Assembly: GCA_020152595.1 (NCBI GenBank)
Contig: JAIGNY010004106.1
Coordinates: 112,001 to 176,000 of the forward strand
Length of the DNA: 64,000 nt
Source: Chiridota heheva
Taxonomy: Eukaryota; Echinodermata; Holothuroidea; Apodida; Chiridotidae
Reading direction: 5' to 3'
Under the pieces are notes generated by a model that saw only the letters and a list, made by a program, of their open reading frames with translations, ran no database searches and was not told the DNA's origin. The translations under genes and the position numbers were made by a program. Shown piece after piece: positions 11,719 through 23,154 of this stretch (positions are counted from its first letter, which is position 1; each line of letters starts with the position of its first letter).

Positions 11719-12642
11719 TTTGTAATATCGAATGTGCGAAGAGAAAAAAAAAAAAAAAAACGCGAATTGACACCATCATCAGAGACCTTTCAGGCATGTA
11801 GAGGGGGTGCGTCTGTTATTGTAATAGTTCGTCTGAACGATCTATTTTTCCTCTACCCGTAGAGATTTTAAAAATTCCAATACAATATTTGGGCCGTTTT
11901 TTTATGATTTTTTGATCAAAAAAGGTCCAAAATCACAAAATTTGGCATATTTTCTCCAAAAAAACACAAACATTGACCAAGTACAAGTAAAAATCGTGTA
12001 GCAACCAACAATTCAAACTATCTTTATACTTTACCTGAAGAAAAAAAAAATAGAAAAAATATTCACGTATGACATTTGTCTTTGCAAAAAAAAAAAAAAT
12101 GCACTTTTTTGTAACGATTTTACTCAAAAAATTTCAATCTAACTCCCCAACAAAATAACCATATTATGAAAGATCTATTCAATCTGGTTTGAATGAACTT
12201 ATTTGCAGCTCTATAGGATTTTGGGAAGATACTCAAATGTTTTTTGAAAAAGGGATCGTAAACTTCACGGTCACCGTGACGCTGGGAGAGTAAGGGTTAA
12301 GGAACTAGTCTTTAATCCTATCATAAGTACCTCTGAAAAACTTTAACATTTTATAAGGAAATTCTGAGGAATTCTCAAAAAACTTTAACACTTCTGAGGA
12401 AATCTCAGGACAAATCTGTGGACGGCCGGACGGACGTAATCGCCATTACATAGGTTGCATAAATGCTTCGCATGCAAACCAAAAATGAAGGAGATTTTAC
12501 AACTAGAACTGTCGGAAGAACAGTTATGCTCGACTATTCAAAGCTAGTATAGAGAATGGGCTTATAGAAGAAAGTGTATACAGAAATTGGATAGCAGGGG
12601 CAGATGATTTCAAATTACTTGAGCTTTGAAAGATACACTTAC

Positions 12643-12853
12643 ATTTTCATTTGCACTACAAGCTTCAAAATATCTTTGAGTTTTCCTAGATACTTTGAGA
12701 CAAAAAAGCTCAAGTAACTCAGAAAACATGTAAAACCTAGCAGTCTTTATAACTACAACACCTCTTTTAGTTCTATCAATTGAATAACAAAGAATGGGGA
12801 GGTCCTGACTTGCCAATGTCAATGAAAGAATGCCATTCAACCCTCTTTCCAAC
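12643..12853 (-). CDS. Unknown host gene 1, internal exon (70 codons)
   Basis: A 211-bp exon between acceptor GGGTACAG and consensus donor GTAAGT. It enters in phase 2, giving LERGLNGILSLTLASQDLP, then continues with GVVVIKTARFYMFSELLELF and ends in phase 0. Codon usage is clearly protein-like and the other frames are closed. The entry phase fits the donor at 23,998. The intervening 11.1-kb intron contains the whole coding-deleted DIRS element. No domain is recognised; the stretch looks like alternating amphipathic helices and strands of a soluble protein. Confidence 0.6.
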
Positions 12854-13639
12854 CTGTACCCTCCCCTAGCCCTAACACCTTCCCAGAACTACATCCTGGA
12901 TTGTAATACAACTTCCAATTTAAGAAAATATGTGTGTAAAGCAATGTCAAGCAGCATGAAAAATGTATTAAAGCATTAAAGCAAAATTATGTGAAACAAT
13001 ATTGCCTAACATATGACAAAGTAGACATTGGAAACGATACAAATCCCTTCACCGCTAACAATTCATATTCCAGACTGTCCCACATTCCATCCCAACATGT
13101 CCCAAATGTCATCCCACATCTATACTCCATGCAATCACACCTGAAAACCAGATCTATATGTCATTCCACCACTTGCATGATCCACATGCCATCACAACTG
13201 AAATCCAGATGACATCCCACCACATGCCATTCAACCCTGTCCCACATGTCGTCCCACCCTGTTCCACATGCCAACCCACCCTGTTCCACAGGCCAACCTA
13301 TCCTGTTTCACATACAGTACCAACCCACCCTGTTCTACATGCCAATCCACCCTGTCCCACATGAACTAATCCTAATTCTTTCAGCTACCTTATCATTACG
13401 TCATCTTCTACCCCACATTCTGCTTATTGTTTATATTTCCCAAACCCCTAATTTAACATTCTTTAGATGCAAGGAAACTTTTATTTGCTTCTTTATTCAT
13501 GGCAAAACAAACATTTTGATTGCTATTCATGTCAGGAAATATCAATATCATCACAAAACTAGAAATGTAAAGTAAGTAAGTCATAAGCCATAATTTCCCA
13601 TCTCAGGTCAAACATATTGTAGCAAATGTACAATATACC
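12854..13639. repeat. Intron of gene 1 with a degenerate relative of the 24-bp satellite
   Basis: From about 13,075 to 13,365, CCCACC, CATGCCA and GTCCCACATG words recur irregularly, resembling decayed units of the satellite at 8.1-9.7 kb. The rest is AC-rich, non-coding DNA. Confidence 0.45.
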
Positions 13640-14126
13640 TTACCATTAAATGTGAACAATGCTCTTCACATATACTGTATGATCATTTGTTTAAGCAAAA
13701 CCATCATACCCACTTTAATTCAAGAGATACCACATATACAAATATTTCCAATGCTATGCAAATATGCTAATTATTACACCTACACCTTACCATTAAATGT
13801 AGACAATGTTCTTCACATATATGATCATTTGTGTAAAAACAAAATCCCCACAACCACTTTAATTTAAGAGATATCATGGATACAAATATGCACACACAAC
13901 CCAAAATCATGCATATTTGAACAGTACCCATGTCCTCTACCCCTGTAACAAGTACCCAAGTTATTATCGAAGGTTAAATATTTTATGCGAGTCTATTGTT
14001 ATACAATTAACCTAATTAGTATGCACATTACACCTCATCATTAAGTGTAGACAATGGTCTTCACATATATGATCATTTGTGTAAACAAAATCCCCACTCC
14101 CATTTTAATTTAAGAGATATCATAGA
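13640..14126. repeat. Local ~140-245-bp tandem repeat, left of DIRS copy 1
   Basis: Units share AAATGTAGACAATG, CACATATATGATCATTTGTG and TTAATTTAAGAGATATCAT, beginning about 13,640, 13,790 and 14,030. The same units resume at 21,689-22,130 on the other side of the DIRS element, so the element split the array. Confidence 0.65.
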
Positions 14127-14341
14127 TTTACCCCGCTAAGCGTAGCGGGGATATTTACGAGAGTTATACTTACCTTCCATGCTATAATTATGCAATCTGG
14201 TCACACGACCTGATTCTAATGCACTTCTAACCGACCCTAAAAAGCGCAGTAACCAGCCAAGCCCTGACCTCCATAATACCTCTGTACCACCTCACTCAAC
14301 ATTCCACCGAGGCCTGAACGAGAAGGGAGGCGGGCGGGATG

Positions 14342-14450
14342 CATGGAAGGTAAGTATAACTCTCGTAAATATCCCCGCTACGCTTAGCGGGGTAAATTTA
14401 CTTTAAGTTATACCTTACCTTCCATGCTATAATTATGCAATCAGATTGCA
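14342..14450. repeat. Internal complementary region, DIRS copy 1
   Basis: The inverse of the left terminus (55 nt) joins directly to the inverse of the right terminus through GGGGTAAATTTACTT, the sequence expected across a circle junction of the two ends. In DIRS elements this region is thought to align the ends during circular replication. Confidence 0.8.
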
Positions 14451-15299
14451 ACCGAGGATAGGAAGGGAGTTCAGGTCGCCGCACACATTTTTTTTTTTTT
14501 TTAATGCCTGGTACGAAAACTCACACGAATCGAATCCCGTTTAAGGGACGAAATTCCTTCTCCTCGGAAGGATGAAAGACCTCAAGAGTGGGAAGAACTA
14601 AAACATAGTAAACCACGGCGAGGTACAGTCAAACCGAACAAGGCACCATTCGTTGACAGTAACGGAGGCAAACCTCGAAAGAACCCGAGCGAAAAGCCCA
14701 GAAAAACAAGCCAACCGGAAGAGCGTTTGGACACAATTACAGCAAAGTGTCCACAAAAAAAAAGCCACAAGCCACACCGGATTCGTCCACGAGACGGAAC
14801 CGGCGAGTAAACTACGACCGGGAACGAAGCGTGTACCAACGAAAACGAATTGAAGAAATCCCGGACAAGGGAAAAATTCGTTAGCGCATAACCGCGTAAG
14901 AGCTAAAGTTAGCGGGGAAACACGAACGTCGAAAAGTGAGTCAGACCAAAAACAAGAGATAAACCGCGAAAAGCGTTTTCCTGAACGGCGGCACGAGAGA
15001 TCCCGTGAAAAGAGGTTATGCCCCGAACCAGAGTGCATACCGAGCCGTTCTATGAACAGTTCAGACTACTTTAAAAGAAAGCCACTGGACGATCTATCGG
15101 AGGAAAATGTCACATGACACACTACGAAGAGATCTCCGCGTATTAACTTACTAGTGGTCGCGAGTCAAAGACCGTAGACCCCACTGGAAAAAACCCGGTG
15201 GATAGCTGCAAGTTATCCCAGAGCTCATGACGGAACCAAGCTTGAGAGAGGGCCCACCTCCACAACGGGGAGGGGGGTGAACAACCCCTCAGAAAAGCC

Positions 15300-15780
15300 A
15301 TGCTATGTCGAGGAAAGGCGGGCCGAGGCCACACCATCAAACGAAGCGCTACAGGACTGAGATGCAGTCCGCCGGAGCCCGGGAAAGAGACAAAAATCGT
15401 CCCTGACCCGAGGCTCGTACGTGAAGCCTGCAAGGTCTTGAGCAGCCAAAGTTCGTCCTGCGCCGAGACGAGAGGAACGAATCCAGAACTCGTGGAGTCC
15501 GTACCTCTCTGTCCGAAAAGGAGACCACAACCGTGGCGCAAAACTGAAAAGCCTCGCTCAGCACTAGCGGTAAAAAGGGGAACGAAAAAACCCCGGCATT
15601 CTGCCTGTCGAAAAAGGTCAAGTACCCGTCCAAGTTTCCGACAGAAGGGGTCACAAGAAAAGTGCCCCGACCTTCATCAAAAAGCCTCCGTTGGCACCGA
15701 CGGTGATATCTGACTGGTGAAAACTTCATTCCTTACACCAGGTGGGAGCACCCGCACCACCACCAAAGGGGGTGACCACC
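15300..15780 (-). pseudogene. RT/RNase H-region remnant of DIRS copy 1
   Basis: Words such as GCCGGAGCCCGGGAAAGAGA and CACCACCACCAAAGGGGGTGA line up in the same order with 39,680-40,540 of copy 2. No frame keeps RNase H motifs, and the alignment is patchy. Confidence 0.4.
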
Positions 15781-16349
15781 GACTGAACGTGTAAAGCAGA
15801 GGGACTGAACGACACCATCCGCAGTCCAGAAAAAACTGCCGAACCTGAGCAAAGGTTGTTGAAACCTACTGGCCAAAAAACAAAGGCTAACGAAACAAAA
15901 GGCAGGCCGTTAATATAAAACGTATACAAGAAGGGCTGCCAACCGTGTAAGGCTATGTAGCTGTGAGACGGCATGGGTCGTAAGACCGCGGAGCCGCATA
16001 CAACATAGTCGACGGCACCTGCCGGGTCCGAAAACTGTTGCAGTTGCGGAACCGCGAGCTCCAGGCCACGCCTATCAACAGCGAAACTTGTCTAAGAAGT
16101 TGACTGGAGAAAGTGTTAACGCACTCACGATAGTAACAACCTTGAAACCGCTGGAGCCTACGGCTACGGGCGCGAGAAAACGAATACCGTATGTCTGTAC
16201 GGGCAGTTAAGTAACAGGCCGTGAAACCGCAAGGAAGCAGCTGTAAGGTGTTAAAGTATGGAATGAACCATACGTGCCGTTGTTGGTAATAGCTACCCCA
16301 AACGTAAGGTTGTCTATCAAAAGGCTACCTATGGTCAAGAAAAATATCC

Positions 16350-17230
16350 TTCATAGAGTTAATATTGACAAGTAGGGGTAACGTACACGCCAACCGTATG
16401 AGTCATAAACCCCAGCACTGGGGTAGAAATCACGAAAGAGGTGACGCCCTGTGTATACTACACGGACCGTTAATTCCGTTAAACACCCTGCACCACGGAG
16501 CTGAAAAGCGGCGTGGCTACTGGGGACTTACGCCGTACAAAGTATGCAACCCCGTTAAGTATTATAGATCCGTTATGGGTCTACAAAGGCGTCAGCATGA
16601 CAAGTAAAAAACCACGAGTCCTCCGCCAACTATGTCTCTGCACCACAGAGCAAAAAGCTTGTGGCTACGCGAGGGGGACAACTGGTACTGGTACGTGTCC
16701 CAAACCTAGTAGTTATCAGTACAAAAGGACCGTCTAGGTCCACGATAGCGTGAACGTACTACACCTGTAACGTGAGCCGTTATCTCATTATACCTCTATT
16801 CACCACAGGGCCACCGAGTAAGTGGCTACGTGTAGGGAAGATGTACGCAGTACGCGTTCCCGTTGAGAATAGTTTAAATATATATACTGAGGCCGTAAGG
16901 AGTACGGAGGAGTTCACAAGCCACGCAAGCTATACGAGTCGTAAACTGAGTTTGTTTCATCACGGAGCTACGAAACCGGTAGCTACGTGGGGAAGAGGGG
17001 ACTACCGTCATACTCAGTACGTGTCCCGGTAAGAGAAACGGCCGCGGAACTCTGTAGTTCATGGCTACTGGTCCTCTACCACACAGCCGCTCTGCTGGTA
17101 TAGGCCGTTAACTCCGTTTGTATAAAATCACTACGGAGCCGCGTAGCCAGCGGCTACGCGTGGGGGACTGCCGTCGAATGCTAAAAACGTCCCAGCAAGA
17201 AAAACGATCGCGGAACACTGCAACACGCAG
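16350..17230. repeat. ~155-bp tandem repeats inside DIRS copy 1
   Basis: Five diverged units start near 16,491, 16,639, 16,801, 16,958 and 17,127. Each has CACCACGGAGC-like and GTGGCTACGTGGGG-like words. They are CpG-rich and non-coding. No equivalent block is seen in copy 2. Confidence 0.55.
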
Positions 17231-17929
17231 CTAACGGTCGCAATATCCCGGTTCCGTTACCGGGTTTATCGTGACGCTGTTACGCGAAACCGCGTTAATA
17301 TCTGTGGAATGTGAGCCGAAGGTCTCGTTCGACGCAAGAATCACATTCAGAGTAGTTTGAACGGTCGTGGAACTACGTAACACGGAGGGAATAGCTCGTG
17401 ATGGTATGCCTCCCGTAAAGAAGGAAATCCAATCACCCAAGCGCAGGCCTCGAAACCCGAGCAAGCGCTAACACGCGACGCATCCTGGGAGCGTGACGCA
17501 TCGACAAACGGGACTCGCCCTCGTGTCCCTGAAAGTGGTGAAAACTATGCGGAACCGTGACGTTCAACGCGAAAATCTCACCAAGTCAGCTCACACGGAC
17601 GTGGAGATCTCGAAACTATCGGGTGTGACGACGTTTATGCGTTACCTTGCTGTAGAACTAAGCAGCACTACGGACCCAAACGTCATCCCATGCCCCGGAT
17701 GGAGCCGCCAAGTTGTGTTACTGACCCTTACGGGGCCGTGAAAACAAGCCGTGGGAGCCGTATGAAACCGATTACCGGAGCCGTACGGACCCTAATGGAC
17801 CCGTGCAAGTAATCCAATGGCTCTACAACTAGCCGTAAAAAAGGGTACTAACTCACGGAAGACCCCGTAGGGCGTCGCCTCTTGTGGGCCTACCAGTCCC
17901 ATCGCGGAATCGAGGACCACAGCGGTGTA

Positions 17930-19870
17930 CACAGGTTTGAACATGTCGATAACACCAAAGCACAACCTTAGAAGCGTTTACATGCAACGCATCGCAGGAC
18001 AGTCAAGGCGGGTAACGCACCGACACTAGGGACCTGCCCTTCGTGTCGATGATATAGGCGCAAAACATCGCGGAACTGTGACGTTCAATGCGGAAAATCC
18101 TACAGAGGCAGTTCACACGGCCGTGGAACAGCGTAGCTATGACCAAGTAGCTTCCTAGCTAGCGAACTCAACTTCGGGGTTCATCGTACAGTGTACGTTA
18201 TCCCATTGCAAAAACACTGAAGTCGTACAGGCCCGTACGGTCTAGAGAAGCGTTTGCACGCTATGCATAGCGGGACCTCTGAGGTGCGTAACGTACCGAT
18301 GCTCGGAGGCCTGTCCTCCGTGCCTATAATACTGGTGAAAGTAATTGCGGAAATGTAACGTTCAACGTGGATAATCGTATTAATGGTGTTCACATGATCG
18401 TGGAACTGCGTAGCTAATAGCTACGGAACCATGAATAGAATAGCTCTCACGGCGCTATACTTCTTGTGAAGATTATCACTTGTCACCTGGCCACATAGCT
18501 CATAGCTAGCGGGTGCATATCCGGGTAAATCGTACGATATCCCGTTACAAAACTACGGAGCCGTACGCATCCGAACACCGGAGCCGCACGCTCTTGGTCG
18601 CACCTTGAAAATACCGGTCGCAGTGGAGTCTGTGCTCCAACCACGCCGCTTGAACCCAATCGCTGCAAAGAGTACCAAGAATGGACTCGCAGCATAATCT
18701 GCACGCGTAACGCGTGAGATGGATGTGACCGGAGCGTAAATCAAAGAAGCGTTAGCACGCTACGCCGGGACATCATGGGTGTGTAGAGCATCGACACTCG
18801 AAGACCTGTCCTCCATGTCCATGATACTGGTAAAAATAATTACGGAACGGTAATGTTCAACGCAGACAACCTTAATTGCGTTCGCACGAGTCGTGGAACT
18901 GCGTAGCTAATGGCTACGGGACCAAGGAGAAAATAGCTGTCGTGATGCTATACTTCTTGTAAAGAAAGTCATCTGTCACCTGACCACGTAGCGTAGTAGC
19001 TAGTGGGCGTATAACCGGGTGAACCGCACAGTGTACGTTATCCCATTAAAGATAAGTTCCGCTCACTGGAGCCGCCCAATGGAAACGAAGGACCCGTAAA
19101 CGCGGACCGTGGAATCGTATGGAACCGCACGAACCCGTAAACACGGGCCGCGGAACCGCCCAATGGAACCGCACGGACCCGTAAAACACGAATCGTGGAA
19201 CCGCACGGACCGTAAACATGGGCCGTGAAACCCGTATAACTGTCGTAGCCGTTGGCTACGGGACCAAGAAGAAAAATAGCTGTCTCAATGCTATACTTCC
19301 GGATTAACCGTACGGTGTACGTCTTTCAAGAGGCGCTTTGCTGAGAGTGGGCGGCGGCCCCGCCTCCCTGGCTTTGGACCTGGGTGGCGGTGGCGGGGGA
19401 AACGAAGAGGGCCTATCAGACCGTCGCTTCTCCACTTTCTCCGCCGCTCTTTGAAAGTACCGGTCGCGGTGGAGTCTGTGCTCCGACCACGCCGCTAGAT
19501 CCCAATCGCTGCAAAGAGTACAGGGATTTGACTCGCAGCATAATCTGCACGCGTAACACGTGAGATGGATGTCACCGGAGCGTAATTTAAAGAAGCGTTT
19601 GCACGCTACGCATCACGGGACATCCTGGGTGTGTAAAAACATCGACACTCGCGGACCTGTCCTTCATGTCCATGATACTGGTGAAAATAAATACGGAACT
19701 TGTAACGTTCAACGTAGACAGTCTTAATTGCGTTCACACGAGCCGTGGAACTGCGTAGCTAATGGCTACGGGACCAAGAAGAAAAATAGCTGTCAATGCT
19801 ATACTTCTTGTCAAGAATGTCACCTGTCACCTGACCACGGATTAAACCGTACGATGTACGTTAACCCATT
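17930..19870 (-). pseudogene. Amplified Gag-like 5' blocks of DIRS copy 1
   Basis: At least three diverged copies of the start of the Gag-like gene and its leader, at about 18,190-18,540, 18,550-19,040 and 19,330-19,870, match 43,250-43,790 of copy 2. The first still reads TEDRPPSIGTLRTSEVPLCI followed by ACKRFSR, comparable to the Cys-rich start of the copy 2 protein. Each is followed by the motif GTAGCTAATGGCTACGGGACC. None is a complete gene. Confidence 0.6.
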
Positions 19871-20260
19871 AAATACGGACCCGTGTAAACACGGGCCGCG
19901 GAACCGTCCAATGGAATCGTCCGCCCCGTAACAACAGGCCGCGGAACCGTATGGATCACGGAACCGTCCAATGGAACCGTCCGCCCCGTAACGGGCCGCG
20001 GAACCGTATGGATCATGGAACCGTCCAATGGAACCGTCCGCCCCGTAATAACGGGCCGCGGAACCGTATGGATCCTGGAACCGTATGGAACCGTCCCCGG
20101 AACCGCACAATGCCCGCAAATAGGGCTGCGGAACCGTCAGGGACGGTCCAAAGGAACCGTATGGAACCGTGTTTATGGAACCGGCCCCCGGAACCGCACT
20201 ATGCCCGCAAATAGAGCTGCGGAAGCGTTTAAGACCGTCCAACGGAACCTTTTCGACCCG
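19870..20260. repeat. DIRS leader minisatellite (GGAACCGTATGG type), copy 1
   Basis: Tandem 50-70-bp units with CGCCCCGTAACGGGCCGCGG and GGAACCGTCCAATGGAACCG. The same array is in copy 2 at 43,805-44,085, so it is a conserved part of the element's 5' region. Confidence 0.7.
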
Positions 20261-21688
20261 TCAATAGGATCTTACTACAACTTAGGCGGCGCGTGTAGCG
20301 CCCCTAAGAGGTTCTCTCTCTCTCTCTCTTACCGCTCTAGGCGCAACGCCTCTAAGAGCGTAACCTTCTCAGTAAATTTCTTTTATATCTGAAAAGAGAA
20401 GAACATATATCCATGCGTACATACACAAATACGGCAAAGTAAGTATGATCTTACGGACACGCTAAAGAGAGACGAGGCATAGCAGTCTAAACAGAACATC
20501 AAAACTTTCTTAAACAGAAAAACTTTTCACTGAAAAAATTTCTTAAGAAAAGAACGTATGTCCATGCGTACAAACATAAATACGGCAAAGTAACTATGAT
20601 CTTACGGACACGCTAAAAAGAGACGAGGCATAGCATTCTAAACAGAACAACATTACTTGCTTTAACAGAAAAAAATCTTAAACGAAAAAATTCTCTATCT
20701 AAAAAACTTTAGAAACCCGAGAAAACGCATCCAACGTAATGACTTTATAAGCGCCGGGGTAGCGTAGGAAACACCAACCACTGTGTACTCGAGGTCTGTA
20801 AAGATAAAAAGGAAAGATCATTTTCCCTGTAAATGGGACGTCGGAGAGACCCACCCACGGTCTCTCCAACACCCCAATTTCAATCCTGAAAATTAAATAT
20901 TTTTTCTCAAATCTGTGTAAGAAAAATTAAAAATATTCATATGCTGTTAACGTGAAAACGAAAATAAGCTCACTAGTAACAACTGTAGCTCCTTGGAGTT
21001 GTTACAGGGCGACCCCTCGAACACCCAACGGTGACTACGACCCAATGCGCATGCGCCAAAATCGAAAAAGGAAATTGGCATACGAGAAGGTGTACTGAAA
21101 TATCCTAACGTGCTAAACACTATACATAGTATAACGCTAGGGTCACCTCGAGGCGGGTGGGGCTAAGGGAGAAAAAGACTAAATTCCGGGGCGAGAGGTC
21201 CCCTAGACAGGCACAACTGGTGCTCTAGGACCTAAAACACCCACCACGAGAGTAGGACGCTCTCGAACTAGCCACTCGCTTTGTACGAATGGAGACAAAA
21301 ACCCGCTATCCTAAGTGTAGGCTACACGGGTAAAGTCGTGTAGGTCGGCCGAAGAAATCTCGGACCCATGGCTACCTCACCCTTATCTCGGAAGACTTGA
21401 AAAGGCGAGCCAGATGAGAACGGGCAGCGTAAAAGCCCTCCAGGTAGAAGCTGCCGAAGAGAAAAGAGTTAGAAAGGTTAATTATTAATAAAATAAAAAT
21501 GACCAGTTTTCAGCGATGTTAGTGACAACAACGCGCTGAAAAAGAGTGAGGTGGTACAGAGGTATTATGGAGGTCAGGGCTTGGCTGGTTACTGCGTTTT
21601 TAGGGTCGGTTAGAAGTGCGTTAAAATCAGGTCATGTGACCAGATTGCATAATTATAGCATGGAAGGTAAGGTATAACTTGAAGTAAA

Positions 21689-22130
21689 TACAAATATTTT
21701 CATTCTTATGCAAATAAGCTAATTAATATGCATACAAAATCCCCCAATCATGCTTATTTGAACAGTACTCATGTCCTTTAAGCCTGTGCCAGTTACATAA
21801 ATGTACGTCATTCATAACTTAAGTTATGCGCTCATGAATGTTAAACATTTTGTACATAAGTCTATTGTTATGCAAATAAGCTAATCAATATGCACTTCAC
21901 CTCAACATTAAGTGTAGATGATGCTCTTCACATATATGATCATTTGTGCAAACAAAATCTCATCCACTTTAATCTAAGAGATATCATAAATATAAATATT
22001 TTCATTGTTATACAAATAAGCTAATTAGTATGCACACACAATCATGCTCATTTAATCATAACTATGTTCTCTACCTCTATGCCAAGTCACATGAATGTAC
22101 ACCTTTCATAACATAAGTTACTTTAACCAA
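21689..22130. repeat. Local tandem repeat, right of DIRS copy 1
   Basis: It resumes mid-unit with TACAAATATTTTCATTCTTA. An uninterrupted unit at about 21,975-22,025 reads GAGATATCATAAATATAAAT, showing the target before insertion. Confidence 0.65.
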
Positions 22131-22189
22131 AACTGTACCGGATGCGGTCGCCGACGCAAGGGGGTAGTACTATTCTTCAAATAATCGAC

Positions 22190-22624
22190 TTAAAAATTGA
22201 AGGAAATTTCCTAGAAATTGATGGAAATTTCACGAAATTTGATGGAAATTTCCTAAAAACAAAGAAGACATCCTAATGTAAAGGATATTTCCCGAAAATT
22301 GAAGTAAACTTAAGCAAATTTTAAGAAAAATGATAAAAATTTACTAAAATGAAGACATTTTTTCCAAAATGAAAGATTTCACAAAAATTGAAGGAAATTT
22401 CCTGCAAATTCATAGAAATTGATGCAAAGTTCCTGAAAATGAAGAATGTATCCCACAAAGGAAGGAAATTTTAAGAATTTTTATGGAAAATTTCTCAAAA
22501 TGAAGAAGATACTCTAAAAATAAAAGAAATTTTTTGAAAATTGAAGCAAATTTCACGAATATTTAAGCAAATTTCACGAATATTGAAGGAGATTTCTCAA
22601 AAATTGAAGATTTTGGAAGAAAAA
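22190..22624. repeat. Degenerate AAATTTCC-rich array
   Basis: Words such as GAAATTTCCTAGAAATTGATG recur every ~20-30 bp with heavy divergence. It resembles arrays at 5620-5965 and 7960-8045. Confidence 0.5.
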
Positions 22625-23154
22625 ATGCCATGATAGAATCTGACTCTTAAAAATCAATTTGTTAGACCTGCGGATATGGTTTTCAGTTGATACGACTTTT
22701 AGAATGAGTACCCCCTACCCCCTCTGGCATCTTGTGTCACCCACTACATAGATCTAAATCCTCTGCAAGTCTGCATTTTGACCATACACGCTTGTTGATA
22801 TGGGTGGGAGTAAGGGGAAAGGAAGGGGGTGGGACTTCCACACAGTATATATGCCATGATAGAATCTGACTCTTAAAAATCAATTTGTTAGACCTTGTTA
22901 TACTGCGGATATGGTTTTCAGTTGATGGGCTGCTCTCACCCCTACGACTTTTAGAATGAGTGCCCCCTACCCCCTCTGGCATCTTGTGTCACCCACTACA
23001 TAGATCTAAATCCTCTGCAAGTCTGCATGGCTTGAATTGACCTGAATAACATACACGCTTGTCCACCATCAAAAGCTAGGAGATATGCCCAAGGGTGGGA
23101 GTAAGGGGGAAAGGAAGGGGGTGGGACTTCCACATGTGAGGTACAGTATATATG
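22625..23154. repeat. Tandem duplication; the first copy has multiple small deletions
   Basis: Copy A (22,625-22,850) and copy B (22,851-23,154) are nearly identical where they align. A lacks at least five separate internal segments of about 6-30 bp that B keeps. Confidence 0.8.

Larger units (their letters stand above)
9990..12297 (-). mobile_element. TTAA-target (piggyBac-type) transposon with a spliced cargo gene
   Basis: A 2,308-bp element flanked by TTAA on both sides (9986-9989 and 12,298-12,301), with inverted ends CCCTTACTCTCC...GGAGAGTAAGGG. The homologous position in the second Helitron-like copy (about 49,195-49,200) has a single uninterrupted TTAA, so the insertion and its limits are directly documented. 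There is no DDE/D transposase domain. Instead there is a minus-strand gene of about 200 codons with two introns. A CAGTGGCATGGCCAGGGG end at about 10,978 suggests a further element in the first intron. Confidence 0.8.
8058..12505 (+). mobile_element. Helitron/HINE-like non-autonomous element, copy 1, interrupted
   Basis: It begins with ACTAGAACGGTAAATACC and GGTTCGCATGCCCATGCAAA, contains a 24-bp satellite core, then a unique middle, ~30-bp AAAAACTTTAACATTT repeats, a GGACGGCCGGACGGACG stretch and a terminal hairpin-like GCATGCAAACC. The same order occurs at 47,654-49,505. A 2.3-kb TTAA element (9990-12,297) interrupts this copy. ACTAGAAC is seen again at about 12,510, possibly a truncated neighbouring copy. 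The repeat-family relation is seen directly; the Helitron/Helentron assignment is inference from the tail hairpin, tandem-repeat core and absence of a TSD. Confidence 0.5.
14127..21688 (-). mobile_element. DIRS-type retrotransposon, coding-deleted copy 1
   Basis: It begins TTTACCCCGCTAAGCG and ends GAAGTAAA, exactly like copy 2. A 55-nt left-end arm (14,127-14,181) is repeated in inverse at 14,342-14,396, immediately followed by the inverse of the right end: the internal complementary region typical of DIRS elements. Terminal regions match copy 2 (14,400-14,600 with 32,460-32,640; 20,290-21,688 with 44,090-45,702). Only remnants of the Gag-like and RT/RNase H regions remain, with no recombinase. 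The middle is filled by degenerate CpG-rich tandem blocks. It lies in the 11.1-kb intron of gene 1. Confidence 0.85.

Noticed and set aside
14582-15729. Open frames of 85-146 codons in the left half of DIRS copy 1
   Set aside because: They contain no RT, RNase H or recombinase motifs, overlap on both strands, and lie in high-CpG degenerate repeats.
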